Shown here: positions 33,013 through 43,057 of the stretch, in pieces
How positions within the stretch are numbered: position 1 is the first letter of the stretch
How the letters are laid out: the number at the start of each line of letters is the position of its first letter
Assembly (NCBI RefSeq): GCF_000265385.1
Contig: NC_018013.1
Coordinates: 709,001-773,000 of the forward strand
DNA: 64,000 bases
DNA from: Aequorivita sublithincola DSM 14238
Lineage (GTDB): Bacteria; Bacteroidota; Bacteroidia; Flavobacteriales; Flavobacteriaceae
Direction of reading: 5' to 3'
Position numbers and translations under genes: made by a program
The notes under the pieces: generated by a model
Database searches by the model: none
Seen by the model: the letters and a program-made list of their open reading frames with translations, nothing else
Told to the model about the DNA's origin: nothing

Positions 33013-35922
33013 ATGAAAAAATTATTACTATTCTTAATCACAACAGTTCTTTTGCTGAACCTGTATCAAGCCAATGCACAAGTAGGGATTGGTACCGATA
33101 TGCCCAACCCATCCACACAACTAGAAATAAAGTCTGCCAACAGAGGTATTATGATACCTCAAGTTCCGCTTACAAGTGTAACGGATCAAACTACAATCAC
33201 GGCGGGCAATTTGGAAAGCTTGTTGGTTTACAACATTAATACTTCCGCCTCACTTACTCCAGGATATTACTACTGGTATCAAGGAAGCTGGAACAGGTTG
33301 CTTACTGAAACAGATTTGCCGGACTATATTGTTTTTTGGGATGTTATAAATGGACAATTTACCTATATAGATGAAAACGGGGACATTCAAATTATTAATA
33401 TCGCAGATCTTGAGACTCTTACATATCTGGGTCTAAATGCAGACGGCCATACCCTTGAATACACAGATGAAGATGGCGTTGTAACAAGCATAGATCTTGA
33501 AACTGTAATCAAAAATTTTGAGACTGTTACCACAATCGTTGATAATGGAGACGGAACTTTTACCTATACAGATGAAGATGGAAACACAACTACAATCGAT
33601 GTTTCAAACCTGGAAACACTTACTTTCCTAGCATTAAATCCTGACGGGAAAACATTAGAATACACAGATGAAGATGGCGTTGTAACAAGCATAGATCTTG
33701 AAACAGTTATCAAAAACTTTGAGACCGTTACCACAATAGTTGATAACGGCGATGGTACTTTCACTTATACTGATGAAGACGGAAACACAACTACAATTGA
33801 TGTTTCAAACTTGGAAACACTTACTTTCCTAGCATTAAATCCTGACGGAAAAACCCTTGAATACACAGATGAAGATGGCGTTGTTACCAGCATCGATCTT
33901 GAAACTGTAATCAAAAACTTTGAAACCGTTACCACAATAGTTGATAATGGCGATGGCACTTTCACTTATACAGATGAAGACGGAAACACAACTACAATCG
34001 ATGTTTCAAACTTGGAAACACTGACTTTCCTTGCTCTAAATCCTGACGGAAAAACCCTTGAATATACAGATGAAGATGGTGTTGTAACCCAAATTGATTT
34101 GGCGCAGGTTATCAAAAATTTTGAGACTGTTACCACAATAGTTGATAATGGCGATGGTACTTTCACATATACAGATGAAGACGGAAACACAACTACAATT
34201 GATGTTTCAAACTTGGAAACTCTTACGTTCCTTGCTTTAAATCCGGACGGAAAAACCCTTGAATATACAGATGAAGATGGTGTTGTAACAAGCATAGATC
34301 TTGAAACTGTAATCAAAAATTTTGAGACCGTTACCACTATCATTGATAACGGCGATGGCACTTTCACCTATACAGATGAAGACGGAAACACAACTACAAT
34401 TGATGTTTCAAACTTGGAAACTCTTACGTTCCTTGCTTTAAATCCTGACGGAAAAACCCTTGAATATACAGATGAAGATGGCGTTGTAACAAGCATAAAT
34501 CTTGAAACAGTAATCAAAAATTTTGAAACCGTTACTACAATAGTTGATAATGGCGATGGCACTTTCACTTATACAGATGAAGACGGAAACACAACTACAA
34601 TTGATGTTTCTGACCTGGAAACGCTTACTTTCCTTGCTCTAAATCCTGACGGAAAAACCCTTGAATATACAGATGAAGATGGTGTTGTAACAAGCATAGA
34701 TCTTGAAACTGTAATCAAAAATTTTGAGACCGTTACCACTATCATTGATAACGGCGATGGCACTTTCACCTATACAGATGAAGACGGAAACACAACTACA
34801 ATTGATGTTTCAAACTTGGAAACTCTTACGTTCCTTGCTTTAAATCCTGACGGAAAAACCCTTGAATATACAGATGAAGATGGCGTTGTAACAAGCATAA
34901 ATCTTGAAACAGTAATCAAAAATTTTGAAACCGTTACTACAATAGTTGATAATGGCGATGGCACTTTCACTTATACAGATGAAGACGGAAACACAACTAC
35001 AATTGATGTTTCTGACCTGGAAACGCTTACTTTCCTTGCTCTAAATCCTGACGGAAAAACCCTCGAATATACAGACGAAGATGGTGTTGTAACAAGCATT
35101 GATCTTGAAACTGTAATCAAAAACTTTGAGACCGTTACTACTATCGTTGATAACGGCGATGGAACTTTCACTTATACAGATGAAGACGGAAATACTACTG
35201 TAATTTCTGTAGGCGGAGCGGAAACCCTAACAACTATGGTTTTAAATGCTGATGGGAAAACCCTGGAATACAAAGACGAAAATGGTGATACAACCTCGAT
35301 CGACCTTGAAGCTATAATCGACGCTTTTGAAACGGTAACAACAGTTGTTGTAAATGCTGATGGCACCTTCACTTATACTGATGAGGATGGCAACACCACA
35401 GATGTTGACATTCTTGGTTTCCTTGAAGTTAATAACGGATTGACCAAGACTAATAACACAATCCAATTGGGAGGTGCATTAATAAAACCTACTACTATTA
35501 CTGCAGATGCTACCAATACTTTAGCAGTAGCCGGCTTACAAAGTGGTTCAATTACAGACAATCTAGTAGTTGCCGATCCGGCGACAGGAGTGTTAAAACA
35601 AGTGAATTCCGCAATACCAAAATTCTTTTATATGCCAGCAATTATTTTTGATACTTCGGTAAATGGAACTTTCACAAGAAACTTGCATGCTGAATATGCT
35701 GCACAATTTCAAGGAACGGGTAATCCATTATTGGTAAGTAGTACCGGGGCAGCGAGCAGCATCCCAACATTACCTGCTACGGAATTGGAATACCACATTA
35801 CATATTATGATACTACCGTGTTTGCAAATCTTTCTATCGATGCAAACGGAGTATTGACCTATGATATTATCGGAAATGCAACAGAAGCTTCCTATATGAC
35901 AATAGTATTTGTAGTGAAATAA
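33013..35922 (+). CDS. Secreted protein with 67-residue tandem repeats
   Basis: 969 residues. Signal peptide (1-22, ANAQ), then a flavobacterial head domain (VGIGTDMPNPSTQLEIKSAN). Residues 169 to about 771 are nine consecutive 67-residue units (201 bp each, 33517-35325) plus a partial tenth. Each unit has two related halves, VDNGDGTFTYTDEDGNTTTI and NPDGKTLEYTDEDGVVTSID, so about 20 short beta-hairpin-like elements rich in Asp, Thr and Gly. The C-terminal 170 residues are unique. No T9SS sorting domain is visible. It looks like an extended stalk or adhesin; Asp-rich turns could bind Ca2+ (inference). First gene of the operon with PorP/SprF. Confidence 0.85.
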   Translation: MKKLLLFLITTVLLLNLYQANAQVGIGTDMPNPSTQLEIKSANRGIMIPQVPLTSVTDQTTITAGNLESLLVYNINTSASLTPGYYYWYQGSWNRLLTETDLPDYIVFWDVINGQFTYIDENGDIQIINIADLETLTYLGLNADGHTLEYTDEDGVVTSIDLETVIKNFETVTTIVDNGDGTFTYTDEDGNTTTIDVSNLETLTFLALNPDGKTLEYTDEDGVVTSIDLETVIKNFETVTTIVDNGDGTFTYTDEDGNTTTIDVSNLETLTFLALNPDGKTLEYTDEDGVVTSIDLETVIKNFETVTTIVDNGDGTFTYTDEDGNTTTIDVSNLETLTFLALNPDGKTLEYTDEDGVVTQIDLAQVIKNFETVTTIVDNGDGTFTYTDEDGNTTTIDVSNLETLTFLALNPDGKTLEYTDEDGVVTSIDLETVIKNFETVTTIIDNGDGTFTYTDEDGNTTTIDVSNLETLTFLALNPDGKTLEYTDEDGVVTSINLETVIKNFETVTTIVDNGDGTFTYTDEDGNTTTIDVSDLETLTFLALNPDGKTLEYTDEDGVVTSIDLETVIKNFETVTTIIDNGDGTFTYTDEDGNTTTIDVSNLETLTFLALNPDGKTLEYTDEDGVVTSINLETVIKNFETVTTIVDNGDGTFTYTDEDGNTTTIDVSDLETLTFLALNPDGKTLEYTDEDGVVTSIDLETVIKNFETVTTIVDNGDGTFTYTDEDGNTTVISVGGAETLTTMVLNADGKTLEYKDENGDTTSIDLEAIIDAFETVTTVVVNADGTFTYTDEDGNTTDVDILGFLEVNNGLTKTNNTIQLGGALIKPTTITADATNTLAVAGLQSGSITDNLVVADPATGVLKQVNSAIPKFFYMPAIIFDTSVNGTFTRNLHAEYAAQFQGTGNPLLVSSTGAASSIPTLPATELEYHITYYDTTVFANLSIDANGVLTYDIIGNATEASYMTIVFVVK
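33517..35325 (+). repeat. 201-bp tandem repeat array, nine units
   Basis: Units begin at 33517, 33718, 33919, 34120, 34321, 34522, 34723, 34924 and 35125. Units 5-6 (34321-34722) and 7-8 (34723-35124) are the same sequence apart from a few bases near the end, so a 402-bp pair duplicated recently. Unit 3 carries a distinct end (TQIDLAQVIKN). Unit 9 has diverged. Confidence 0.95.
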
Positions 35923-35936
35923 TAAATAAGGTGAGT

Positions 35937-35961
35937 GCTTCTGGGCAAGGCGCGCAGAAGC
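35937..35961 (+). other. Intercistronic hairpin
   Basis: GCTTCTG (35937-35943) pairs with CAGAAGC (35955-35961) across an 11-base loop, 15 bases after the stop of the repeat protein. It may tune expression of the next gene; there is no clean T run, so it is not a classic terminator. Confidence 0.4.
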
Positions 35962-36008
35962 TAAAACTTTATGATATTCATTTCACAAAACTTAAAAATA
36001 CGAATACG

Positions 36009-38573
36009 ATGATAAAAAAATTAATATATATAATGCCAAAACCACACATTACCCTGCTCGTTTTGTGTTTGCTGCTACTCAGTGGAACAACGGCTTGGGC
36101 AGATGGTTCCAAAGATTTATACCCCTCCGGAAAAACTGGGCTACGTGCATACTTACGTGCACATAATGCGGCTACTGCCAACTGGCCATTTGCAAATTAC
36201 GGAACTCACTACATATATGCGCAAGTTGGTGAAACCATTACCTTAGCATCCAGTGTGCAGGGAACTGGCGGCACCTCCAGAATAAGACTATATGATCCAA
36301 GTGGTACCGAAATTGTAAGCGATGTATCCAATGGTGTAATAAGTAATAGAACCGCAGAACTGGCGGGTCCACTTTTAGTTGGAGAACCAGCTGGTGGCAA
36401 CAAATACCTGCCAATTTACTATACGGTAACCGTAGCTGGAATTTATCGGGTAGAGTTTGTGGCGAGAGCAACGGGAGATCCCTCCAACACATACCTTGCA
36501 AATGCAAATTGGACACAGCCCACAAACAATGCGGCAATCGTAGCTTGGGATATATCTGTTATCAATTCAGCTAACAATGGTTTTATAAAAGGACGTGTTT
36601 ATACCAATGTTTTAAACCTTTCAAATGGAACTTCGAGTCCAAATACCCAAGGATTTGAAGGACTTATTTATGTGCTTACTAAAGATGGTTATACGTATCG
36701 AGTGGATAATAATGGTAATAATGGTATGTATTTTACCTTCTATGTAAACAATAATGGTTACGTAGATGGCCCTACGCAAGAGCCGCTTTATAAAAGTTTA
36801 AACAAATCCAGTAACTTCGGGAATCAGGCCCACGATCCGAATATTGCCGATACGGAAAGGCATATTACCCATAAGATGTTCTATACATTGCCTTCAGAAG
36901 ATTTACCTACTTCTGCAACAGGAGCTGTACCAGGAGGAACCACTTGGTTAAAGAATGAAGTGATAGCACCAGAGGTTTCCAATGTGGAAATTGTTGGCGT
37001 AGATGGTACACCCGGCCAAGTAGGCAATAAAGGAGGCTATATTAAATTTCTGGCAGGTTCCCAGGGCCAATATACCATTATTATTGAAAGCTCGGACCTT
37101 CCACCTACTTTTGTAACCCGTACTCTAAACGGATCCTCCATAGCTGGACAAAATAGTATTTTATGGGATGGAAAGGACGGAAATGGCGATCCATTACCAC
37201 TAGGAAATGTGCCTTCCAAAATTACAGTGCAGCTGCAAGGAGCAGAAGTCCATTTTCCTTTTATAGATATGGAATATAACAGAGATGGCACTATAGTAGA
37301 GCTTCTGGATCATGTTATATTAACCAACACTGGGAACGAGGTTGTAGAATCTGATATTGTTTACTGGAACGATATAGATATAACTTACGGTAGTAACGGA
37401 AGTATTCCAAATCCTATAAACAATAGTCACTTAACATCTACCTATGATGGAACGGTAACGGAAGGAAATGGAGATGGCCTAAGTAGTAACATTAATGGCC
37501 ACATTTGGGGAATTGGTGGTACGGGTACAAGTGGACTTTTTGGAGATAATAAAGCGATTGATACTTGGACCTTCATAAAAGGTGAAGCGCAGACAATTGA
37601 AACGATAGTAGTCGTAAAAATTGCAGATTTAGAAGTGCCTTCCATTATCCCAAATAGAACGTATTTAACTGAAGTAGGTACTGAAGTTATCTACACCATA
37701 AAAGCGAGAAACAATGGCCCGAGCGATGTAGATGAAGCTCCTTTCAGTTTTATTATTCCGGTAGGGTTTGATCCAAACAATATAGCCTTTAATGGCAATG
37801 GCTGCGGAACAGAAAATTTAACCTTAACCTATAATGCTGTTACAAGAACCTACAATTCTACGCTAGACTTGCCAAGTGGTTGTGAAATTGAATATCAAAT
37901 TACCTTAGTTGTAAATTCTGATATAACCGTAGATGACTATGAATTTACAGCAACAATTATGCGTCCAAATGACGTAACAGATCCTGATGCTACCAACCCA
38001 GATCCAAACATACCACCAACAGATCCATTTTACGAATGTGACAATAACGGAATGGGCGGCAATTGTAATAACATCAAGACCAGTTCTATTCCATTTACAT
38101 TAACCTATTCCCTAGAAAAAGAGGGAGTATTTAATGATGAAAATGGTGACAATGTAGCACAACCTGGAGAAACAATTACCTATACATTGACAGTAAAAAA
38201 TTTGGGTAGTATAGATATCTATGATGTTATTCTAGAAGATCCTAAGCTAGGCGGCGTAATTACTGTTTCGCCAAGCGGAGATATTAATAGTGACGGCATT
38301 TTGAATCCAAATGAAGAATGGGTCTATGCGGTAAATTATTCACTTACCCAACTTGATATAACCAATAAAGGCGTCTATAACCTAGCTTCAGTTGCGGGAA
38401 AAAATGATTTAGGTGAAGATTTAATTCCGCAGACTTCTGTAGATCCTACGCCACTGGATCCTAGCGATCCCAACTACGATCCTAACAGACCAGATCATAC
38501 TTTTGTGCCGCTTAAAGGAGCTAGTCTATTGATTACAAACCCGAACATTTATCAAAAAGTAAAACGCAATTAA
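36009..38573 (+). CDS. Large exported protein with DUF11-type repeat domains
   Basis: 854 residues from the ATG at 36009, which gives a signal peptide ending TTAWADG; a longer frame from GTG 35931 crosses the hairpin and has no export signal. Residues about 30-200 are a beta-sandwich with YTVTVAGIYRVEFVARATG. The middle (LNGSSIAGQNSILWDGKDGN) resembles FlgD/FN3-like structures. Two DUF11-type repeats follow (VIYTIKARNNGPSDVDEAP and ITYTLTVKNLGSIDIYDVIL). No sorting domain at the C-terminus. Two bases separate it from the next gene, so they are co-translated. Probably a surface structural protein. Confidence 0.8.
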   Translation: MIKKLIYIMPKPHITLLVLCLLLLSGTTAWADGSKDLYPSGKTGLRAYLRAHNAATANWPFANYGTHYIYAQVGETITLASSVQGTGGTSRIRLYDPSGTEIVSDVSNGVISNRTAELAGPLLVGEPAGGNKYLPIYYTVTVAGIYRVEFVARATGDPSNTYLANANWTQPTNNAAIVAWDISVINSANNGFIKGRVYTNVLNLSNGTSSPNTQGFEGLIYVLTKDGYTYRVDNNGNNGMYFTFYVNNNGYVDGPTQEPLYKSLNKSSNFGNQAHDPNIADTERHITHKMFYTLPSEDLPTSATGAVPGGTTWLKNEVIAPEVSNVEIVGVDGTPGQVGNKGGYIKFLAGSQGQYTIIIESSDLPPTFVTRTLNGSSIAGQNSILWDGKDGNGDPLPLGNVPSKITVQLQGAEVHFPFIDMEYNRDGTIVELLDHVILTNTGNEVVESDIVYWNDIDITYGSNGSIPNPINNSHLTSTYDGTVTEGNGDGLSSNINGHIWGIGGTGTSGLFGDNKAIDTWTFIKGEAQTIETIVVVKIADLEVPSIIPNRTYLTEVGTEVIYTIKARNNGPSDVDEAPFSFIIPVGFDPNNIAFNGNGCGTENLTLTYNAVTRTYNSTLDLPSGCEIEYQITLVVNSDITVDDYEFTATIMRPNDVTDPDATNPDPNIPPTDPFYECDNNGMGGNCNNIKTSSIPFTLTYSLEKEGVFNDENGDNVAQPGETITYTLTVKNLGSIDIYDVILEDPKLGGVITVSPSGDINSDGILNPNEEWVYAVNYSLTQLDITNKGVYNLASVAGKNDLGEDLIPQTSVDPTPLDPSDPNYDPNRPDHTFVPLKGASLLITNPNIYQKVKRN

Positions 38574-38575
38574 GA

Positions 38576-39811
38576 ATGAAAAATACTTATTTATACATAA
38601 GCACCTTACTGCTACTTACTTTCAATATGTTGGCTCAAACCTCTAATGAAGGAATGTTATATGTGAGTGATGCAACAAAATTTTCAACAGTTGAAAATTT
38701 TGATAATCTTGAAACAGGATCGTTCTATAACGATGGTGAAGCTTTTATTTACAGCCACTTCAATAATGATGGCACGCTGGATTTTTATCAGAATACAGGA
38801 ATTACCAGATTTATTGGAACGGCAGACCAAAATATATGCGGTAGCAATACAAGTTATCTTTATAATGCTTATTTCAAAAACAGTAGCAACACTGTTCCAT
38901 TCCTTTTGTCAGGAACCCTTGAGATTAACGGGACGGCAGATTTTGAAGATGGGATAGTTGACAACGACAACTTTGGAGGAAATTTCACCTTTGATACTGA
39001 TGCCAACCATATAAACACTTCAGACTATAGTCACGTGGACGGACCGGTAAATAAACTGGGCAATAAGCAATTCACTTTTCCTATTGGAGATGAGGGTTAT
39101 TATCGCTTCGGAGGAATTTCTGCACCAGCAAATGTGGCAACTAATTTTGAAGGAAAGTTCTATTTTGAAAATTCAAATAATCTTTATTCACACAATTTAA
39201 GAGCAGGAGCAATCCAGGAAATAGACAATCAGGAATATTGGACTATTGAGGAAAAAACCGCGGGCAATGAAGATGTACTTATTACACTTTCTTATCGTGA
39301 TGTTACTACTCCCGCCGGAATGATTACTGCAGCCCAACAGAATGCATTGACCATTGTACGATGGGATGAGGCAAGTAATATGTGGGTTGATGAAGGTGGC
39401 GCAATAGATTTGAGCAACCAGACCGTAACTACGGCAGTTGCCAAATACGGCGTATTTACATTCGGACGCTTAAAGGCGGATGCTGTTCTTCCTGGCGGAC
39501 TTGTAGTTTATACGGCAGTAACTCCAAACGGTGATGGAAAAAATGACTACTTCTTTATTGATAATCAAAATCCAAATATTAAAAACCTCCACGTTGAAGT
39601 TTACAACCGTTGGGGCGTAAAGGTATTTGAAACCGATAATTATGGTGACAGTGGAAATGTTTTTGACGGCTTTTCAACTGGAAGATTGACCATTAAGGAT
39701 TCCGAGCAACTTCCATCTGGAACCTATTATTATATTTTAGATTATCTATATGGTGAAGGCACAAACGAAAGACACAAACAAGCTGGGTTTTTATACCTAA
39801 GTGGAAACTAA
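38576..39811 (+). CDS. T9SS type B cargo protein (gliding-motility-type C-terminal domain)
   Basis: 411 residues. Signal peptide (1-20, NMLAQ), a beta-rich body, and a C-terminal 95-residue type B sorting domain: VYTAVTPNGDGKNDYFFIDN, HVEVYNRWGVKVFETDNYGD, LPSGTYYYILDYLYG and GFLYLSGN. This domain (as in SprB) targets proteins for T9SS export and attachment and needs a PorP/SprF-type partner, which is encoded by the next gene. In the body, NKQFTFPIGDEGYYRFGG resembles sections of other flavobacterial surface proteins. Confidence 0.92.
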   Translation: MKNTYLYISTLLLLTFNMLAQTSNEGMLYVSDATKFSTVENFDNLETGSFYNDGEAFIYSHFNNDGTLDFYQNTGITRFIGTADQNICGSNTSYLYNAYFKNSSNTVPFLLSGTLEINGTADFEDGIVDNDNFGGNFTFDTDANHINTSDYSHVDGPVNKLGNKQFTFPIGDEGYYRFGGISAPANVATNFEGKFYFENSNNLYSHNLRAGAIQEIDNQEYWTIEEKTAGNEDVLITLSYRDVTTPAGMITAAQQNALTIVRWDEASNMWVDEGGAIDLSNQTVTTAVAKYGVFTFGRLKADAVLPGGLVVYTAVTPNGDGKNDYFFIDNQNPNIKNLHVEVYNRWGVKVFETDNYGDSGNVFDGFSTGRLTIKDSEQLPSGTYYYILDYLYGEGTNERHKQAGFLYLSGN

Positions 39812-39827
39812 CACGAAAAGAATTCTC

Positions 39828-40757
39828 ATGAATATTAAATTATCAAAACTATTTATTTTTATGCTACTGGGATGTATTTTTTCTGCGGTCCACGACGTGC
39901 AGGCGCAGCAGGATTCACAGTACACCCAATATATGTATAACACGGTTAGCGTAAATCCTGCATATGCCGGAACGCGCGGCTCCCTAAGTATGTTGGGAAT
40001 TTACAGAAACCAATGGGTGGGCATTGACGGTGCCCCAGAAACCTTGAATTTCTCCGCAAACTCCCCAATTGGAGTGCAAGGCGTAGGTCTGGGTCTTGGT
40101 TTTACAAGCGATAAAATTGGACCATCTACGGAAAGTATAATTACCGCAGATTTTTCATATACCATTCCAATGTCTGAAAACACAAAGTTATCATTTGGAG
40201 TTAAAGGAGGTTTGTCCTTGTTAGATTTAGATCCAAACAAGTTGCTTATCTACAATCCCAATGACTACGACCTAACACAAAAAAGTTATAGCTCCCCTAT
40301 TGTTGGTGCCGGTCTTTACTTACACGCAGACAATTGGTATTTGGGTCTCTCCTCGCCTAACCTATTGGAAACAGAACATTATGACGACGTGCAGGTTTCA
40401 ACGGCAACGGAAAAAACTCATGTTTACTTAATTGGTGGTTATGTTTTTACCCTAAATCCTAGTTTTAAATTAAAACCTGCGGTCTTGGTCAAAGGTGTTA
40501 TGGGCGCTCCCCTTGCCGTTGATGTTTCGGCAAACGCTCTAATTTACGACAGAGTAACCTTTGGCCTTGCCTACAGACTTGATGCTGCGGTGAGTGGAAT
40601 GGCAGGTTTTCAAGTGACTGATAACATTATGATTGGCTATGGCTATGATTATGATACCACAGAACTGAGAAATTACAACAGTGGATCCCACGAAATCTTT
40701 TTAAGATTTGAACTCGGAACCAAATTAAGAGCGAAAGTAAACCCTCGTTTCTTCTAA
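39828..40757 (+). CDS. PorP/SprF-family outer-membrane protein
   Basis: 309 residues from the ATG at 39828 (a GTG at 39801 would overlap the previous gene). Signal peptide ending VQAQ; then QDSQYTQYMYNTVSVNPAYA and GTRGSLSMLGIYRNQWVGIDGAP, the strongest PorP/SprF hallmarks, followed by beta-strand-rich sequence. Homologues partner with adjacent type B-domain cargo for export or anchoring, as SprF does for SprB. It lies between the cargo and the OmpA gene, the standard flavobacterial order. Confidence 0.95.
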   Translation: MNIKLSKLFIFMLLGCIFSAVHDVQAQQDSQYTQYMYNTVSVNPAYAGTRGSLSMLGIYRNQWVGIDGAPETLNFSANSPIGVQGVGLGLGFTSDKIGPSTESIITADFSYTIPMSENTKLSFGVKGGLSLLDLDPNKLLIYNPNDYDLTQKSYSSPIVGAGLYLHADNWYLGLSSPNLLETEHYDDVQVSTATEKTHVYLIGGYVFTLNPSFKLKPAVLVKGVMGAPLAVDVSANALIYDRVTFGLAYRLDAAVSGMAGFQVTDNIMIGYGYDYDTTELRNYNSGSHEIFLRFELGTKLRAKVNPRFF

Positions 40758-40781
40758 TTATTAAAAAAGTATTATCAACAG

Positions 40782-42725
40782 ATGAAAAATAAAATTACTA
40801 AAGCGATACTGTTTTTATTGATCGTAGGTTTCTCGGGAGTTTCGGCTGTAAACGCCCAAGAAAAGAAACTCGCAAAAGCCAATGAAAACTACGAGCAATT
40901 GGATTATGTAGATGCCCAAAAAATATATTTGGCCGTCGCGGAAAAAGGATATGAATCTGAAGAGCTTTTCAGCAAATTGGGTAATAGTTACTATTTCAAT
41001 GCGCAATATGACCAAGCTGTAAATTGGTATGGACGTTTGTTCACCCTTACACAAGAACCAGCGGACCCCATTACTTTTTTAAGATATTCACAATCGCTGA
41101 AAGCAACTGGCAACAATGAAAAGGCAAAGGAATATTACGACGCTTACATTGCAAAAACAGGAAGTAACCCAAGTGTGAAAACCGCGGTTGACTATATGGC
41201 TCTTATTCGGCAGAATTCTGGTAGGTATGAGTTAAAGCCGATTGAAGGTATTTATAACACAAACAAGATTTCTTTCGGGCACACCAAGATTGGTAATAAA
41301 TTGATCTACGCCTCCACTAGCGAAACCGAAACTTTTCTCAACAAGAAAAGCGCTTGGGACGGACTTAGTTTTCTATCGCTTTATGAAATAGAACTTGACG
41401 ATCAAAATGTTGCTATCGGAAAATCGAAGGAGTTGAAAGGTGCTTTGAACAGCAAGTTCCACGAGTCCTCCCCTGTTTTTACAAAGGACGGAAACACGAT
41501 GTATTTCACACGAAGCAACATCACTTATAAAAATAAAAAAGACGATCAGAAGCTTAAAATCTACCGTTCCAAAATGGAGGATGGCAAATGGCAAGAAGCT
41601 GAGGAGCTAAATTTCAACAGCGATACCTTTTCTTCCGCGCATCCCGCTTTAAATGCGGATGAAACGAAATTGTATTTTTCCTCAGATAGACCCGGAGGTT
41701 TTGGCGAATCTGATTTGTATGTAGCAACTGTAAATGAAGATGGAAATATTGGGCAACCAACAAATCTTGGTGCTGAAATAAATACCGGTGGGAAGGAAAC
41801 TTTTCCGTTTATCTCTTCTGAAAATGAACTTTACTTTTCTTCTGATGGGCATTTTGGCCTGGGAGGTTTGGATGTATTTTATGTGAAGATCAAGGATGAT
41901 GGTTTTGGCAGTTTGCTGAATGTGGGCAAACCTGTAAATTCTTCCGCAGATGATTTCGCTTTCGGAATAAACGAAACCACTAAAAGAGGTTTTATAAGTT
42001 CAAACAGAACCGAAACAGAAGGCAAGTTTGTATACGATAATATTTATTCCTTTTTGGAAACTGCACAAATAATAGATATGTATTTGGCTAAAGTTGAAGG
42101 CTATGTAACCGATAAGCAAACTGGAAAACCATTGGAAAAAGCCAGCATCACTATAAAAGATTCCAAAGGAAATGTATTTGCACAATTGACTACAGATGAA
42201 AATGGATATTACCAAATTGAAATCAATAAGTTTGAATCCTATTTTATAAAAGCTGAAAAGGATGGTTATGATACCGATGAAAAGGTTTCAAAAGCCAATA
42301 TGGATAAACAGCAAATTGATTTTCAATTGCAGCCAAACAAGGTTGTAATAACTGGTGGAACCGATTTAGCAAAGGTGTTGAATATTCCAATTATTTATTT
42401 CGATTTCGACAAATCCAATATTCGTCCAGATGCACAAGTAGAGCTTGAAAAAATATACGCTGCATTAACCGAATATCCACAATTAAAACTGAATATACGT
42501 TCGCATACTGACAGTCGTGGTAATGACACTTACAACAAAGCGCTTTCTGAACGACGTGCAAAATCAACGCTGGATTATCTAGTATCAAAAGGAATTGACA
42601 GCAAAAGATTAAAATCTGAAGGTTTAGGTGAAAGCGAATTGGTTAACAATTGTGGCAACAACATAAACTGTTCTGAAGAGGAGCATCAAAAAAACAGAAG
42701 GTCTGAATTTATTGTTTTAGAATAA
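40782..42725 (+). CDS. OmpA-family protein with TPR, PD40 and carboxypeptidase-regulatory-like domains
   Basis: 647 residues. Signal peptide (1-25), TPR-like helices (30-130), a WD40/PD40-type propeller (about 170-420: ADETKLYFSSDRPGGFGESDLYVA, LYFSSDGHFGLGGLDVFYVK), a carboxypeptidase-regulatory-like beta domain (VEGYVTDKQTGKPLEKASIT), and a C-terminal OmpA peptidoglycan-binding domain (IIYFDFDKSNIRPDAQVELE, HTDSRGNDTYNKALSERRA). Such proteins accompany PorP/SprF and probably tie the surface assembly to the cell wall. An intrinsic terminator follows at 42773. Confidence 0.93.
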   Translation: MKNKITKAILFLLIVGFSGVSAVNAQEKKLAKANENYEQLDYVDAQKIYLAVAEKGYESEELFSKLGNSYYFNAQYDQAVNWYGRLFTLTQEPADPITFLRYSQSLKATGNNEKAKEYYDAYIAKTGSNPSVKTAVDYMALIRQNSGRYELKPIEGIYNTNKISFGHTKIGNKLIYASTSETETFLNKKSAWDGLSFLSLYEIELDDQNVAIGKSKELKGALNSKFHESSPVFTKDGNTMYFTRSNITYKNKKDDQKLKIYRSKMEDGKWQEAEELNFNSDTFSSAHPALNADETKLYFSSDRPGGFGESDLYVATVNEDGNIGQPTNLGAEINTGGKETFPFISSENELYFSSDGHFGLGGLDVFYVKIKDDGFGSLLNVGKPVNSSADDFAFGINETTKRGFISSNRTETEGKFVYDNIYSFLETAQIIDMYLAKVEGYVTDKQTGKPLEKASITIKDSKGNVFAQLTTDENGYYQIEINKFESYFIKAEKDGYDTDEKVSKANMDKQQIDFQLQPNKVVITGGTDLAKVLNIPIIYFDFDKSNIRPDAQVELEKIYAALTEYPQLKLNIRSHTDSRGNDTYNKALSERRAKSTLDYLVSKGIDSKRLKSEGLGESELVNNCGNNINCSEEEHQKNRRSEFIVLE

Positions 42726-43057
42726 TGTACTTACGTGCGGACGGCACGTACTTAATTCCCCAAACTGAGTGAAACCGGAGATGCGTCTCCGGTTTTTTTA
42801 TTTATTTGCGGGTTGCTTTTTATGAGATGATAAAATTTAGGCTATAGCAATGCTGCGGTGTGAGATGGTGGTAGGATTCGCATAACGAAAAAACTATTTT
42901 TATTTTCGATATTGCTTGATGAAATTGTCATAGTTTTAAACAATGCACAAAACCCTTACCTACCTCATATCTCCAATCTGCCTGCTGAATGGCATCTTGT
43001 GTAAAGTTCTTAGCCTCTTTTCTAAAAATCAATAAATTAGCAATGGCATTAACACCC
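42726..43057. other. Convergent intergenic region
   Basis: Holds the terminator at 42773-42800 and a small palindrome ACGTGC/GCACGT near 42733-42750. The rest shows no recognisable gene; an in-frame minus-strand stretch of about 45 codons ending near 42930 has protein-like composition but no start or family. Confidence 0.4.
42773..42800 (+). terminator. Intrinsic terminator of the secretion operon
   Basis: Perfect 9-bp stem AACCGGAGA (42773-42781) and TCTCCGGTT (42786-42794), TGCG loop, then T6. Confidence 0.92.

Noticed and set aside
33564..35372. A regular series of 66-residue minus-strand open frames
   Set aside because: They are the antisense shadow of the 201-bp repeats, one per unit, with low-complexity Ser/Val/Thr composition and no start signals.
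35931..36008. GTG start for the DUF11-type protein
   Set aside because: It would put a hydrophilic 26-residue stretch before the signal peptide and run through an intercistronic hairpin; ATG 36009 gives a normal signal peptide.
42888..43056. Protein-like minus-strand stretch of about 45 codons (contains QADWRYEVGKGF)
   Set aside because: It is open and not low-complexity, but it has no start codon and I cannot assign it to a family. It may be a gene remnant; a translated database search would decide.
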